DNA from: Kangiellaceae bacterium
Lineage (GTDB): Bacteria; Pseudomonadota; Gammaproteobacteria; Enterobacterales; Kangiellaceae
Direction of reading: 5' to 3'
Length of the DNA stretch: 55,973 nt
Assembly (NCBI GenBank): GCA_013373015.1
Contig: JABXIQ010000020.1
Location: forward strand, 1-55,973
The notes beneath the pieces were generated by a model, which was not told the DNA's origin, ran no database searches, and saw nothing but the letters and a program-made list of their open reading frames with translations. Each line of letters begins with the position of its first letter. The stretch's first letter is position 1. The translations under genes and the position numbers were made by a program. Shown piece after piece: positions 1-8,597 of this stretch.

Positions 1-93
1 CAACCTTATCCTGCTCGTGCCGCTATTGGTGTCAGCCAATTACCCAAAGGCGCACAAATTGAAATGGATGGCGTGATCTACTTAGAACAATAA
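1..93 (+). CDS. ridA: RidA family enamine/imine deaminase, 3' end only
   Basis: Open from the first base of the window to a TAA at 91-93, giving the last 30 residues of a protein. The tail contains [19 protein letters not shown], the typical C-terminal signature of RidA (YjgF/YER057c/UK114), which hydrolyses reactive 2-aminoacrylate-type enamines released by PLP enzymes. The arginine in PAR and the downstream glutamate are the family's substrate-binding residues. It ends 3 nt before trmH. In many gammaproteobacteria ridA lies between spoT and trmH/recG, so spoT is expected upstream of the window; that part is inference. Confidence 0.85.
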   Translation, partial: QPYPARAAIGVSQLPKGAQIEMDGVIYLEQ

Positions 94-96
94 ACT

Positions 97-783
97 ATGC
101 AACAACGAAGCCCCGAACGTTTAGAAAAAATTCATCAGTTATTTAGTAATCGCCAACCTGATCTGACGGTTTTTATGGATGAAGTCCACAAGCCCCATAA
201 TCTTGCGGCTATTGTTCGTACCGCGGATGCAGTGGGCATTGGCCATGTTCATGCAGTATTTCCGCAAGGCGTTAAGTTTTCTGGACACCATACAGCCAGT
301 GGCAGTAAGCGCTGGGTGACAACTCATCGCCACCCTGATTTAGCCACCGGCATTGCGCAAGTCAAAGCGCAAGGTATGCAGGTGCTTGCTGCTCATTTTT
401 CTGACGCAGCCGTAGATTTTCGCAACATAGACTACACCAAACCAACTTGTATATTAGTTGGTTCAGAGTTAGTTGGAGTTTCAGATCAAGCCGCTCAGCT
501 TGCCGATCAACATGTCATTATTCCAATGGTTGGAATGGTTCAATCGCTCAATGTATCAGTCGCCAGTGCTTTGATTTTATATGAAGCGCAACGCCAAAGA
601 GCCAACGCCAACATGTACGGTACTTGCCGCATGCCGCAAGAAGAAATGGATTTAATTATCTTATCTTCATTACAACCTAAAGTGAAAAAATTCTGCGATC
701 AACACCAGCTGCGCTATCCACAGCTAAATGAACTTGGTGACATTGATGATCCAGAGTGGGATCTGCTGCGTAAATCTCTGTAA
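97..783 (+). CDS. trmH: tRNA (guanosine(18)-2'-O)-methyltransferase TrmH
   Basis: 228 residues, the usual TrmH length. It is a SPOUT-class methyltransferase that 2'-O-methylates G18 in the D-loop of tRNA using SAM. Motif 1 (NLAAIVRTADAVG, about residues 35-47, with the catalytic Arg), motif 2 (ILVGSELVGVS, about 119-129) and motif 3 (IPMVGMVQSLNVSVASAL, about 142-159, forming the knotted SAM site) are all present. A C-terminal alpha-helical extension after residue 170 is typical of TrmH rather than of RlmB or TrmL. The ATG follows the ridA stop by 3 nt, so the two genes are probably co-transcribed. Neighbouring recG supports the conserved spoT-trmH-recG neighbourhood. Confidence 0.93.
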   Translation: MQQRSPERLEKIHQLFSNRQPDLTVFMDEVHKPHNLAAIVRTADAVGIGHVHAVFPQGVKFSGHHTASGSKRWVTTHRHPDLATGIAQVKAQGMQVLAAHFSDAAVDFRNIDYTKPTCILVGSELVGVSDQAAQLADQHVIIPMVGMVQSLNVSVASALILYEAQRQRANANMYGTCRMPQEEMDLIILSSLQPKVKKFCDQHQLRYPQLNELGDIDDPEWDLLRKSL

Positions 784-897
784 CACTTCCAACAGACAGT
801 ATTAAAGAAATAACTGTTTACTTTTTGCTACTGTTTTTTAATTTTTTTTTGGTTATAGTGACTTATGCATAGATACAACCATAACATGGGGATAGTT

Positions 898-2127
898 ATG
901 AGCTCACCGACAGACCAACTGACACCAGTAACCCAGCAAAACCGCCATCATTCTCTGGATTTAATTCGAGGTATTGCTGTACTTGGTATTCTGATTATGA
1001 ATATCAGTGCTTTTTCTCATATTTTTGCCTACTACTTAAACCCAAAAGTATTAGGTGAACCGAGTCAGATTGACTTATACACTTGGGTCATAACTCATAT
1101 CTTTGCCGATCAAAAATTTTACACCATTTTTTCCATGCTATTTGGCGCAGGCATAATGCTTATGGCAGAAAAAGCCATGCAAAAAGAATTTTCGCCCGCC
1201 AAATTACATTACAAACGCATGTTTTGGTTACTTTGTTTTGGCTTAATCCATGCGTTACTTATTTGGTTCGGCGACATTTTAGTAACCTATGCTTTTGCAG
1301 GCTCTATCGTTTATTTGTTTACCAAGACCCAAGCCAAAACTAAGCTCATTGTCGGCTCTGTGTTCATTGGTCTGATGCTACTGATGATGCAGAGTATTGT
1401 TGCTTATTTGGATGTGATTCCGCCACAAGACATCCAGGAAATGAAGGACATGTTTTCGCCTAGCGCTCAACAAATTGCTGATGAAATGGCTCCTTACACC
1501 ACCAGTTACATGGCACAGCTAGATGCACGTCTTGAATTCTTTGGCTATAACTTGGGCAATATGCTGTTCTTTGGACCGTTCCGAATTGGCGGAGCTATGC
1601 TCATAGGTATGGCTTTATTTCAATTAGGAATATTCACTGCTCAACGTGATAGAAGTTTCTATCTTAAATTTACTCTTATCAATTTATTGATTGGCGCTGC
1701 GCTAATGTATTGGGATGTCAGCAATTTGTTCGCGCAAGACTTTAGCATGAAACAAATGATGCACTCATACATGGTTATCAATAGTCTAGCGGCGGTATTT
1801 ATTGCGCTCGGTTATATTGGCTTGCTCTGCTTGTGGATTAAATGTGATTTATGGTCAACGCTCAAAACTAAACTACAAGCGGTTGGTCGAATGGCTTTCA
1901 CCAATTACATAACACAAAGCATCATCTGCACCACCATCTTCTACAGCTTTGGTCTAGGGCTTTATGCCGACCTTGATCGCTACCAATTGTACTTCGTTGT
2001 CGCTGCCGTATTTCTTGCGCAACTGTTTTGGTCTGACTGGTGGTTGAAACGCTATCATTTTGGCCCGCTTGAATGGCTATGGCGCACCTTAACTTATGGC
2101 GCAAAGCAACCGTTCAAAAAGCTATAA
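898..2127 (+). CDS. DUF418 family multi-pass membrane protein
   Basis: 409 residues from the chosen start. Many hydrophobic helices are visible, starting with LIRGIAVLGILIMN and ending in a C-terminal DUF418 domain (RMAFTNYITQS, LEWLWRTLTYG), as in YeiB-like proteins; the biochemical function of the family is unknown. Three in-frame ATGs exist (865, 886, 898). I chose 898 because GGGGA sits 5 nt upstream, whereas 865 has no Shine-Dalgarno and a possible -10 (TATAGT) lies immediately before it. The next gene starts 3 nt after the stop, so the two probably form a unit. Family assignment is firm; function is not. Confidence 0.8.
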   Translation: MSSPTDQLTPVTQQNRHHSLDLIRGIAVLGILIMNISAFSHIFAYYLNPKVLGEPSQIDLYTWVITHIFADQKFYTIFSMLFGAGIMLMAEKAMQKEFSPAKLHYKRMFWLLCFGLIHALLIWFGDILVTYAFAGSIVYLFTKTQAKTKLIVGSVFIGLMLLMMQSIVAYLDVIPPQDIQEMKDMFSPSAQQIADEMAPYTTSYMAQLDARLEFFGYNLGNMLFFGPFRIGGAMLIGMALFQLGIFTAQRDRSFYLKFTLINLLIGAALMYWDVSNLFAQDFSMKQMMHSYMVINSLAAVFIALGYIGLLCLWIKCDLWSTLKTKLQAVGRMAFTNYITQSIICTTIFYSFGLGLYADLDRYQLYFVVAAVFLAQLFWSDWWLKRYHFGPLEWLWRTLTYGAKQPFKKL

Positions 2128-2130
2128 ATC

Positions 2131-2946
2131 TTGTCTAACGCGAACTCTCCTATTATCGATCTAAGAACCGCTGATGAATATATCAGCGGTCATCTTGTTC
2201 ACGCCACTAATATCCCATTGGCTGAAATCGATCAGTGTTGGCATGAATTGCCGCCAAAACAAACCCCACTAGACTTGTGTGTTAATCAAAATGATCTGCA
2301 ACAAGCAGAACAGCTTTTCTCAAGTCAGCATTATCCAATAAATAACATTTTCATTGCACAACAACTGGATCAATCTCAGCTACAACAAGGAACTGAAAGC
2401 CGTCGTTTATGGCTAGCCAATCCCTTATTGGAACAACATATTGATCGGATCAAAACGCATACCAGAACCAAACAACCAATCGCTTTTGATATAGGTTGTG
2501 GCTCTGGACGCGACAGTGTATTTCTTGCCATTCATGGCTTTCAAGTCAAGGCCATTGATAATAATCATCTTGCTTTGCAACGCTTAACTCATTTTGCCAA
2601 ACGTTGGTCAGTTGAAGTAGATCAAATTGCGCTTGATTGTGAAGCGGATCCAGACACACTTGCCGACTTAATTAAAAAACATTCACCACAACTTATTATT
2701 CAAAGTCGTTATTTACATCGTCCTTTGCTGGATATTTATAGAGAACACTTACCATCAGGTTCAATGATTGCAGTTCATACCTTCTTCAAAGAAGCAGCAA
2801 AATTTGGCAAACCACGAAACCCAACATTTTTGCTTGAGAGAAATGAGTTAGCTGAAAAGTTTCACGATTGGATAATCTTACTGGATGAAGTGTATAGCTT
2901 AAATGATGGTCGTCCTTTAAGTTTGTTTTTGGCAAAGAATCCATAA
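2131..2946 (+). CDS. Rhodanese-like / SAM-dependent methyltransferase fusion
   Basis: 271 residues. The N-terminal third (about 1-90) looks like a rhodanese domain (DLRTADEYISGHLVHATNIP), with a candidate active cysteine in LCVNQN near residue 50. The C-terminal part (about 115-265) is a class I methyltransferase with the SAM motif DIGCGSGRD at about 120-128, of the kind seen in TehB-like proteins. It starts with TTG 3 nt after the upstream stop; there is no in-frame ATG until deep in the methyltransferase domain, so the TTG start is forced if the rhodanese part is translated. The substrate is unknown. Sulfur or selenium/tellurium chemistry is suggested only by the domain pairing. Confidence 0.75.
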   Translation: MSNANSPIIDLRTADEYISGHLVHATNIPLAEIDQCWHELPPKQTPLDLCVNQNDLQQAEQLFSSQHYPINNIFIAQQLDQSQLQQGTESRRLWLANPLLEQHIDRIKTHTRTKQPIAFDIGCGSGRDSVFLAIHGFQVKAIDNNHLALQRLTHFAKRWSVEVDQIALDCEADPDTLADLIKKHSPQLIIQSRYLHRPLLDIYREHLPSGSMIAVHTFFKEAAKFGKPRNPTFLLERNELAEKFHDWIILLDEVYSLNDGRPLSLFLAKNP

Positions 2947-3033
2947 CGCTTTGATCTCATACACAGATCATTGACTTCCCAATCATAAGGTCTAAGATAA
3001 ATAGATACAAACTATCATCTTGCTTAAATTGAT

Positions 3034-3966
3034 ATGACTTTAACCGAATTTCGATATATCGTCGCTGTTGCTCGTGAGCGTCACTTTGGGCGTGCAGCCG
3101 AGGCCTGTTATGTAAGCCAGCCAACGCTCAGTGTTGGAGTGAAAAAGTTAGAAGAGCAGTTAGGTATTACCTTATTTGAACGTAGTAAATCTGATGTGAA
3201 AGTTACTCCAGAGGGCGAGCCGATTATCGAACAAGCGCAACGCATTCTTGAGCAAGTGGGTCAAATGAAGCAGCTGGCCAAGCAAAACTCTGATCAATTG
3301 GACGGCCCTTTAAAAGTCGGAGCCATTTTCACCATTGGTCCTTATTTATTGCCATCTTTAATCCCCATGTTGCGAACCTTAGCACCTAAAATGCCTTTGC
3401 ATATTGATGAAGATTATACCCACAACCTACGCACCAAATTACGCAACGGGGAACTGGATGCGATCTTTATTGCGCTTCCCTTTGATGAGCCTGAAGTGGA
3501 TGTGATTCCTCTATATCAAGAAGAATTTACCGCCCTGTTGCCTGCAAAGCATCCATGGGTAAAAAAAGATAAGCTGCATATACTTGATATTGCAGATGAA
3601 GTGATGATCATGCTCGGTGCAGGTCATTGTTTCCGCGATCAAGTAATAGAGGCTTGTCCACAATGCCAAGATAACAGCTTAAATCCGCAAAAAGATTGGA
3701 TTACTGGCAGCTCTATCGAAACTATCCGTCAAATGGTAGCTAGCGGTTTAGGTGTCAGCGTTATTCCTAATTCTGCCGCCGACTATCACAATGATAAACT
3801 GGGTTTAGTCACTCGCACTTTTGACGATCCCAAACCTAGCCGTCGCGTTGCTTTAGCTTTTAGACGCAGCTTCCCGCGCAAGCAAGCGATAGAACTTATT
3901 CAACAAGCTTTGCAGCAAATTACCATTTCTGGCGCGCAACCTTTACCCAACACCACTACCTCTTAA
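3034..3966 (+). CDS. oxyR: LysR-type peroxide sensor OxyR
   Basis: 310 residues. The N-terminal LysR winged helix (FRYIVAVARERHFGRAAEAC ... SQPTLSVGVKKLE) is followed by a type 2 periplasmic-binding-like sensor domain. The redox pair of OxyR is present: GAGHCFRDQ and IEACPQC place Cys at residues 199 and 208, the same numbers as the disulfide-forming cysteines of E. coli OxyR. An additional Cys at 211 follows. The protein should activate peroxide-defence genes when oxidised. It lies 24 nt upstream of recG on the same strand; oxyR next to recG is common in gammaproteobacteria. Confidence 0.92.
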   Translation: MTLTEFRYIVAVARERHFGRAAEACYVSQPTLSVGVKKLEEQLGITLFERSKSDVKVTPEGEPIIEQAQRILEQVGQMKQLAKQNSDQLDGPLKVGAIFTIGPYLLPSLIPMLRTLAPKMPLHIDEDYTHNLRTKLRNGELDAIFIALPFDEPEVDVIPLYQEEFTALLPAKHPWVKKDKLHILDIADEVMIMLGAGHCFRDQVIEACPQCQDNSLNPQKDWITGSSIETIRQMVASGLGVSVIPNSAADYHNDKLGLVTRTFDDPKPSRRVALAFRRSFPRKQAIELIQQALQQITISGAQPLPNTTTS

Positions 3967-3990
3967 TAGGTTAAACATTCACGAATTCTA

Positions 3991-6093
3991 ATGGCTATTT
4001 CTAAACTTGCTGCCCATGTCAATCTCAACCATTTAGCTTGTACTAGCTTAAAAGGGGTTGGCCCCAAGGTTGCTGAAAAACTTGAGAAATTGCATATCAG
4101 TAACGTATTAGACTTATTACTACATCTACCTTATCGCTATGAAGATCGGACTCAAGTTCGTGACATTGCCACTCTAAAAGATGGCGAGCGAGCACTGATT
4201 AAGGTGACGGTTGAGTTGAGCCAAATTAAATATGGTAAACGCCGCTCCTTGCTATGCCGCGCCAGTGATCAAAGTGCCAGTATTGATTTTCGCTTTTTTT
4301 ATTTCAACAAAAGCCAACAGCAAAGGTTACAACGCGGCGCAGAGCTTTACGCCTTCGGTGAGGTAAAGCGCTTTGGTTATCAGTGGTCGATGGTTCATCC
4401 TGAACTGACTCAAGTTGATTCTAAAGGTGCCGCCCCCCTACTAGAAAGCCTTACACCCGTTTACCCCACTACCGATGGATTACATCAAGCCAGCTTTCGT
4501 CAAATGCAACGACAAGCGGTTGAGTTATTAAAAAAACACCCTATTGAAAACCTTCTGCCGACAAACATAATGCAGGAGTTTCAATTACCTGATATCAATA
4601 GCTCATTGGCATGGATTCATTTACCGCCTAAAGGCGCTGATTTGGCGCAATTAGAATCCAACCAAACGCCTGCCGTAAAACGCTTGATCGTTGAAGAGTT
4701 ATTGGCGCAACAACTGAGCCTACTCAGTCAGCGTTTCCAAAACAAAGAGGATACTGCTTTTGCCATACAGCATAGCGGAGCATTGCAACAGCGTTATCTT
4801 GAATTATTACCATTCAAACCAACAAAAGCGCAGCAGCGAGTCAGCCAAGAGATCATTGATGATATAAGCTCAAATAGGCCAATGTTACGCCTATTGCAAG
4901 GTGATGTTGGTGCGGGCAAAACACTGGTTGCGGCAATTGCAGCCTTGCAAGCCATTGAAGCTGGATTTCAGGTCGCGATCATGGCACCAACAGAAATTTT
5001 GGCCGAACAGCACTTCAATTCTTTTGCCCAATGGTTCGAGCAGCTTGGTATTACTTGCTTATTCCTTGTAGGAAAACTCACTGCCAAACAACGCACTGAT
5101 GCACTGCAACAAATTGCAGATGGACAGGCACAATGCATTATCGGCACCCACGCTCTTTTTCAAAAAGATGTTGAATATCAAAAACTTGGGTTAGCCATAA
5201 TTGATGAACAGCATCGTTTTGGCGTCAATCAACGGCTGGCATTAAAGCAAAAAGCACCTGATGGCTATCAATTGCATCAATTGATGATGACCGCCACACC
5301 GATCCCAAGAACTTTAGCCATGACTGTTTATGCAGACATGGACGTATCGATTATTAATGAATTGCCGCCTGGTCGAACTCCTGTGAAAACCGTGGCGCTT
5401 TCCGATCAAAAGCGTAATCAAATCATCAAAAGTATTCATAAAGCGGTCAAACAAGAGAAGCGACAAGTCTATTGGGTTTGCACATTAATCGATGAATCAG
5501 AAGAAGTGCAATGCCAAGCGGCTGAAACAGCGGCCAATTTATTAACAGAACAACTTGCAGATTGCCGCGTAGGTTTGGTGCATGGCCGACTGAGACCAGA
5601 ACAAAAACAAATGGTTATGCAACAATTTAAGCAAGGTCATTTGGACATTTTAGTCGCCACTACGGTGATTGAAGTAGGTGTCGATGTTCCCAACGCCAGT
5701 TTGATGATCATTGAAAATCCTGAACGTTTGGGGTTGTCGCAACTGCATCAATTGCGCGGACGTGTCGGGCGCGGCAACATTGAGAGCCATTGTATTTTAC
5801 TTTATCAGCACCCGCTTTCGGACAACGCCAAGGCGCGTATTCAGGTTATGCGCGATACCAATGATGGTTTTATCATTGCCGAAGAAGACCTGCGTCTGCG
5901 AGGGCCTGGCGAAATGCTCGGCACGCGCCAAACTGGTGATGTTAGTCTGCGCTTTGCCGATATTGTTCGTGATGCAGAGTTAATTCCTGTAATACAAGAT
6001 CAAGCACGCAGTTTGATGCAACAGGATCCAGAGCTTGCCAATAAGCTGAGCGAGCGCTGGCTTGGTGCGCGACAAGAGTTCGCCGAAGTCTAA
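3991..6093 (+). CDS. recG: ATP-dependent DNA helicase RecG
   Basis: 700 residues, matching the family length. It has an N-terminal wedge/OB-fold (SLKGVGPKVAEKLEKL onward), Walker A GDVGAGKT near residue 305, the DEQHRFG motif II near residue 405, MMTATPIPRT (motif III), and motifs V/VI in TTVIEVGVDVPNA and QLRGRVGRG. RecG remodels stalled replication forks and drives branch migration. The start follows the oxyR stop by 24 nt. Nothing is missing or broken in the sequence. Confidence 0.96.
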   Translation: MAISKLAAHVNLNHLACTSLKGVGPKVAEKLEKLHISNVLDLLLHLPYRYEDRTQVRDIATLKDGERALIKVTVELSQIKYGKRRSLLCRASDQSASIDFRFFYFNKSQQQRLQRGAELYAFGEVKRFGYQWSMVHPELTQVDSKGAAPLLESLTPVYPTTDGLHQASFRQMQRQAVELLKKHPIENLLPTNIMQEFQLPDINSSLAWIHLPPKGADLAQLESNQTPAVKRLIVEELLAQQLSLLSQRFQNKEDTAFAIQHSGALQQRYLELLPFKPTKAQQRVSQEIIDDISSNRPMLRLLQGDVGAGKTLVAAIAALQAIEAGFQVAIMAPTEILAEQHFNSFAQWFEQLGITCLFLVGKLTAKQRTDALQQIADGQAQCIIGTHALFQKDVEYQKLGLAIIDEQHRFGVNQRLALKQKAPDGYQLHQLMMTATPIPRTLAMTVYADMDVSIINELPPGRTPVKTVALSDQKRNQIIKSIHKAVKQEKRQVYWVCTLIDESEEVQCQAAETAANLLTEQLADCRVGLVHGRLRPEQKQMVMQQFKQGHLDILVATTVIEVGVDVPNASLMIIENPERLGLSQLHQLRGRVGRGNIESHCILLYQHPLSDNAKARIQVMRDTNDGFIIAEEDLRLRGPGEMLGTRQTGDVSLRFADIVRDAELIPVIQDQARSLMQQDPELANKLSERWLGARQEFAEV

Positions 6094-6228
6094 AGCAAAT
6101 CATACTGAAAACAGCTCTTCTCAATGATATAGATCATAGGATTTTAGCCAGTCAATACTGCACTTTTAGCCTATTTATGGTAAAGTTGCGCCCTATTTTT
6201 GTTATCTCCGTCAATTGAGGATTCAGGA

Positions 6229-7206
6229 ATGAAACAGCCTGTTCGCGTTACAGTTACCGGTGCTGCCGGCCAAATTTGTTATTCACTATTATTCCGTATT
6301 GCCAGCGGCGAAATGCTTGGCAATGACCAACCCGTTATTTTGAACCTACTAGAAATCACTCCTGCGCTTAAAGTGTGTGAAGCCGTAGCGATGGAATTAA
6401 ACGATTGTGCTTTCCCACTAGTGAAAGACATCGTTGTAACTGACGACCCTGCTGTTGCTTTCAAAGATGCGCAAATTGGTCTTTTGGTTGGTGCAAAACC
6501 GCGTGGTCCAGGTATGGAGCGTAAAGACCTTATCACTGATAACGGTAAAATCTTTAGCTCATTAGGTAAAGTGATTAATGAAGTTGCTGATAAAAATATC
6601 AAAATTTGTGTGGTAGGAAACCCTGCAAACACAAATGCTTTCATCTTGGCTGCTAATGCTCCAAGCATCAATCAGCGCAACATCACCGCATTAACACGCC
6701 TTGATCATAACCGTGCTTTATACCAATTGGCTGAAAAAGCGGGTGCAGACATTTCTGATATCAAGAAAATGACGATCTGGGGCAACCACTCAGTTACTCA
6801 AGTACCTGATATTGCTTTCGCAACCATTAACGACCAAGATGCAGCTGGTAAAGTTGACGCTACCTGGGCAAAAGAAGACTTTATGCCAACGGTAGCAAAG
6901 CGTGGCGCAGCGGTAATCGCAGCGCGTGGCGCATCATCAGCCGCTTCAGCAGCCAACGCAATCCTCGACCATATGCGCGACTGGTGCTTAGGCTCAGAAG
7001 CTGGTGACTGGGTATCAATGGCAGTTCCTTCAGACGGCTCTTATGGCGTCGAAAAAGGTCTAATCTACTCATACCCAGTTGTGTGCAAAGACGGTGACTA
7101 CGAAATCGTCCAAGGTCTTGAAGTATCTGACTTCATCAAAGGCAAAATGGACGAGTCAGAGCAAGAACTTAAAGAAGAAAAAGAAACAGTTGCTCATTTA
7201 ATCTAA
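6229..7206 (+). CDS. mdh: Malate dehydrogenase
   Basis: 325 residues. The Rossmann motif [16 protein letters not shown] at the N-terminus and the active-site stretch [12 protein letters not shown] (catalytic His) identify an NAD-dependent malate dehydrogenase of the cytosolic-type group (the about 325-aa form found in many proteobacteria), not the 312-aa E. coli form. It interconverts malate and oxaloacetate in the TCA cycle. ATG 6229 is chosen because TTGAGG lies 8 nt upstream; the in-frame extension to 6199 would add ten unlikely residues. A strong terminator follows at 7231. A decayed second copy of its 3' end lies about 1.3 kb downstream (8284-8540). Confidence 0.95.
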   Translation: MKQPVRVTVTGAAGQICYSLLFRIASGEMLGNDQPVILNLLEITPALKVCEAVAMELNDCAFPLVKDIVVTDDPAVAFKDAQIGLLVGAKPRGPGMERKDLITDNGKIFSSLGKVINEVADKNIKICVVGNPANTNAFILAANAPSINQRNITALTRLDHNRALYQLAEKAGADISDIKKMTIWGNHSVTQVPDIAFATINDQDAAGKVDATWAKEDFMPTVAKRGAAVIAARGASSAASAANAILDHMRDWCLGSEAGDWVSMAVPSDGSYGVEKGLIYSYPVVCKDGDYEIVQGLEVSDFIKGKMDESEQELKEEKETVAHLI

Positions 7207-7230
7207 CCGTTACATCTTTTAATACTTAAA

Positions 7231-7255
7231 AACCCAGCAATCGCTGGGTTTTTTT
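7231..7255 (+). terminator. Rho-independent terminator of mdh
   Basis: Perfect 8-bp stem AACCCAGC / GCTGGGTT with a 4-nt loop, followed by a run of T, 24 nt after the mdh stop. It isolates mdh from the peptidase gene downstream. Confidence 0.92.
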
Positions 7256-7328
7256 ACATTTGTTTTCATCATTGTTCTTCTAAATTTATTATGATTAGAT
7301 ATTGTGCGTATTAAAGAGAGGGAAAATG

Positions 7329-8153
7329 ATGAAAAAGACTAAAATATTATTGGCAACGGCCTTGTTGGCTTTATCAGCTAGTGTTCTTGCTGCAGATGTT
7401 CAGGTAGAGCAAGGAGCGATTGGGCGCTGGGCTGGTGCAGAAGCGACTAACTGTTTCTTTTTGGGTAAATCCTATAAGCCTGTAGATGGAGCTTGTTACT
7501 ACCCTGTTGATATGGCAAAACGCCCAGCAGTTTATGAAATTGCCCGTACTGTTAATGGGGTGCTAGAAACAGCGAGCTTAGAAGTTATCGAAAAGCCATG
7601 TGAACTGGAAGAAATTGATTTTCCAAAAGAAGAGTATGTTAATTTATCGCCTGAAGATGCTAATCGACATTGGGGTGAGCAAGCTGAAGTTAAATCTGTA
7701 CTTCGTCAAACTCGTCCGCGCGATCCTGAATTTTCTTTAGCATTAGGAAAACCATCAAGCCCATTACCAAATGGCGATAATTTTGGTGTATGTCGTAAAT
7801 TTAACGACATTGATAAAAACCGTCATACTGGTATCGATTATCCTGTAGGTATGGGGAATAACGTACTATCAGTAGCTGCTGGCACAGTCAGCCTAACGGG
7901 TGATCACTTCTTCTCTGGTCAATCGGTTTATGTGAATCATGGCAATGGACTGACTACCATGTATTTTCACTTGTCTGAAATTAATGTTGCCAAAGGTGAT
8001 AAGGTACAAAAAGGAGATAGTATAGGAAAGATAGGTAGCACAGGCCGCTCGACTGGCCCGCACTTGCATCTCGGCGCGCGCTGGCTTAATCAGCGCATCA
8101 ATCCCAACCTTTTGATGACCGATCCAGCCAGCTATCCACAAGTGAATAAATGA
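7329..8153 (+). CDS. Secreted M23 family metallopeptidase
   Basis: 274 residues. A clear signal peptide (KKTKILLATALLALSASVLAA) is followed by a Cys-containing N-terminal region of about 120 residues that I do not recognise. The C-terminal peptidase M23 (LytM/lysostaphin-type) domain carries both zinc motifs: HTGIDYPVG (HxxxD) and HLHLGARW (HxH). The active-site residues are intact, so it is probably a peptidoglycan or peptide endopeptidase in the periplasm or outside the cell, not an inactive NlpD-type activator. GAGGG lies 6 nt before ATG 7329; the adjacent ATG at 7326 is also possible. It is a single gene between two terminators. Confidence 0.88.
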   Translation: MKKTKILLATALLALSASVLAADVQVEQGAIGRWAGAEATNCFFLGKSYKPVDGACYYPVDMAKRPAVYEIARTVNGVLETASLEVIEKPCELEEIDFPKEEYVNLSPEDANRHWGEQAEVKSVLRQTRPRDPEFSLALGKPSSPLPNGDNFGVCRKFNDIDKNRHTGIDYPVGMGNNVLSVAAGTVSLTGDHFFSGQSVYVNHGNGLTTMYFHLSEINVAKGDKVQKGDSIGKIGSTGRSTGPHLHLGARWLNQRINPNLLMTDPASYPQVNK

Positions 8154-8167
8154 AGCACATTCAATTT

Positions 8168-8202
8168 AAAGCCTTTATAAACCACCTATAAAGGCTTTTT
8201 TT
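8168..8202 (+). terminator. Rho-independent terminator of the M23 gene
   Basis: 12-bp stem AAAGCCTTTATA / TATAAAGGCTTT with a 7-nt loop and a T tract ending near 8202, 14 nt after the peptidase stop. Confidence 0.9.
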
Positions 8203-8231
8203 CTACCCTGATGATAATCCAAATATTTATC

Positions 8232-8267
8232 GTGAACTTTTTGTGACCACCTTAAGTCTTTATAGTA
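8232..8267 (+). promoter_or_regulatory. ECF-type promoter, copy 1 (upstream of the mdh remnant)
   Basis: GTGAAC, 18 nt, then GTCTTTATAGTA. The GAAC core is the usual -35 of extracytoplasmic-function sigma factors. The same two blocks at exactly the same spacing occur at 11300-11335, just before the sigma factor gene. Transcription would begin near 8274 and run into the mdh pseudogene, then antisense to the 3' end of the hydrolase gene. Confidence 0.6.
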
Positions 8268-8283
8268 GTCCATCACAAAAATA

Positions 8284-8540
8284 GGCAACGCAATCCTTAA
8301 TTATATGTACGGTTAGAGCTTAGACTCAGAAGTTGCTAACCAGGTATCAATGGAAGTGCCATCAGATGGCAACTATGGTGTTGACAAAGACTTAATCTTC
8401 TCTTTTACCCAGTCGCGTGCAAAGACTGCGACTATGAAATCGTCTAAGACCTTGAAACATCAGATTTCATCGCAGGTAAAATGGACAAGTCTGAGTAAGA
8501 ACTTAGAGAAGAAAAAGAAACGGTTGCTCATTTAATTTAA
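8284..8540 (+). pseudogene. Decayed second copy of the mdh 3' end
   Basis: Base by base this stretch aligns with the last 84 codons of mdh (residues about 242-325, bases 6952-7206). Shared peptides include NAIL, VPSDG, YGV, DYEIV, SDFI, GKMD and the identical end [10 protein letters not shown]. The copy carries an in-frame TAG at the position of W in the DW motif, a +1 insertion near 8405 after the stretch equivalent to LIYSY, and two further stops (replacing Q in EIVQ and Q in SEQ). No N-terminal part is present. Many differences from mdh are synonymous or conservative, so it probably derives from a formerly functional paralog and not from a recent local duplication. The stretch 8204-8597 holds no intact gene. 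Confidence 0.9.
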
Positions 8541-8597
8541 TCAATAACTTCTTTTTTATGATATATAGAAGTAATTAATTTTTTAAAATTTGAAGTG

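Noticed and set aside
8350-8535. Short plus-strand open frame with start ATG
   Set aside because: It is the frame-shifted reading of the mdh remnant, not an independent gene.
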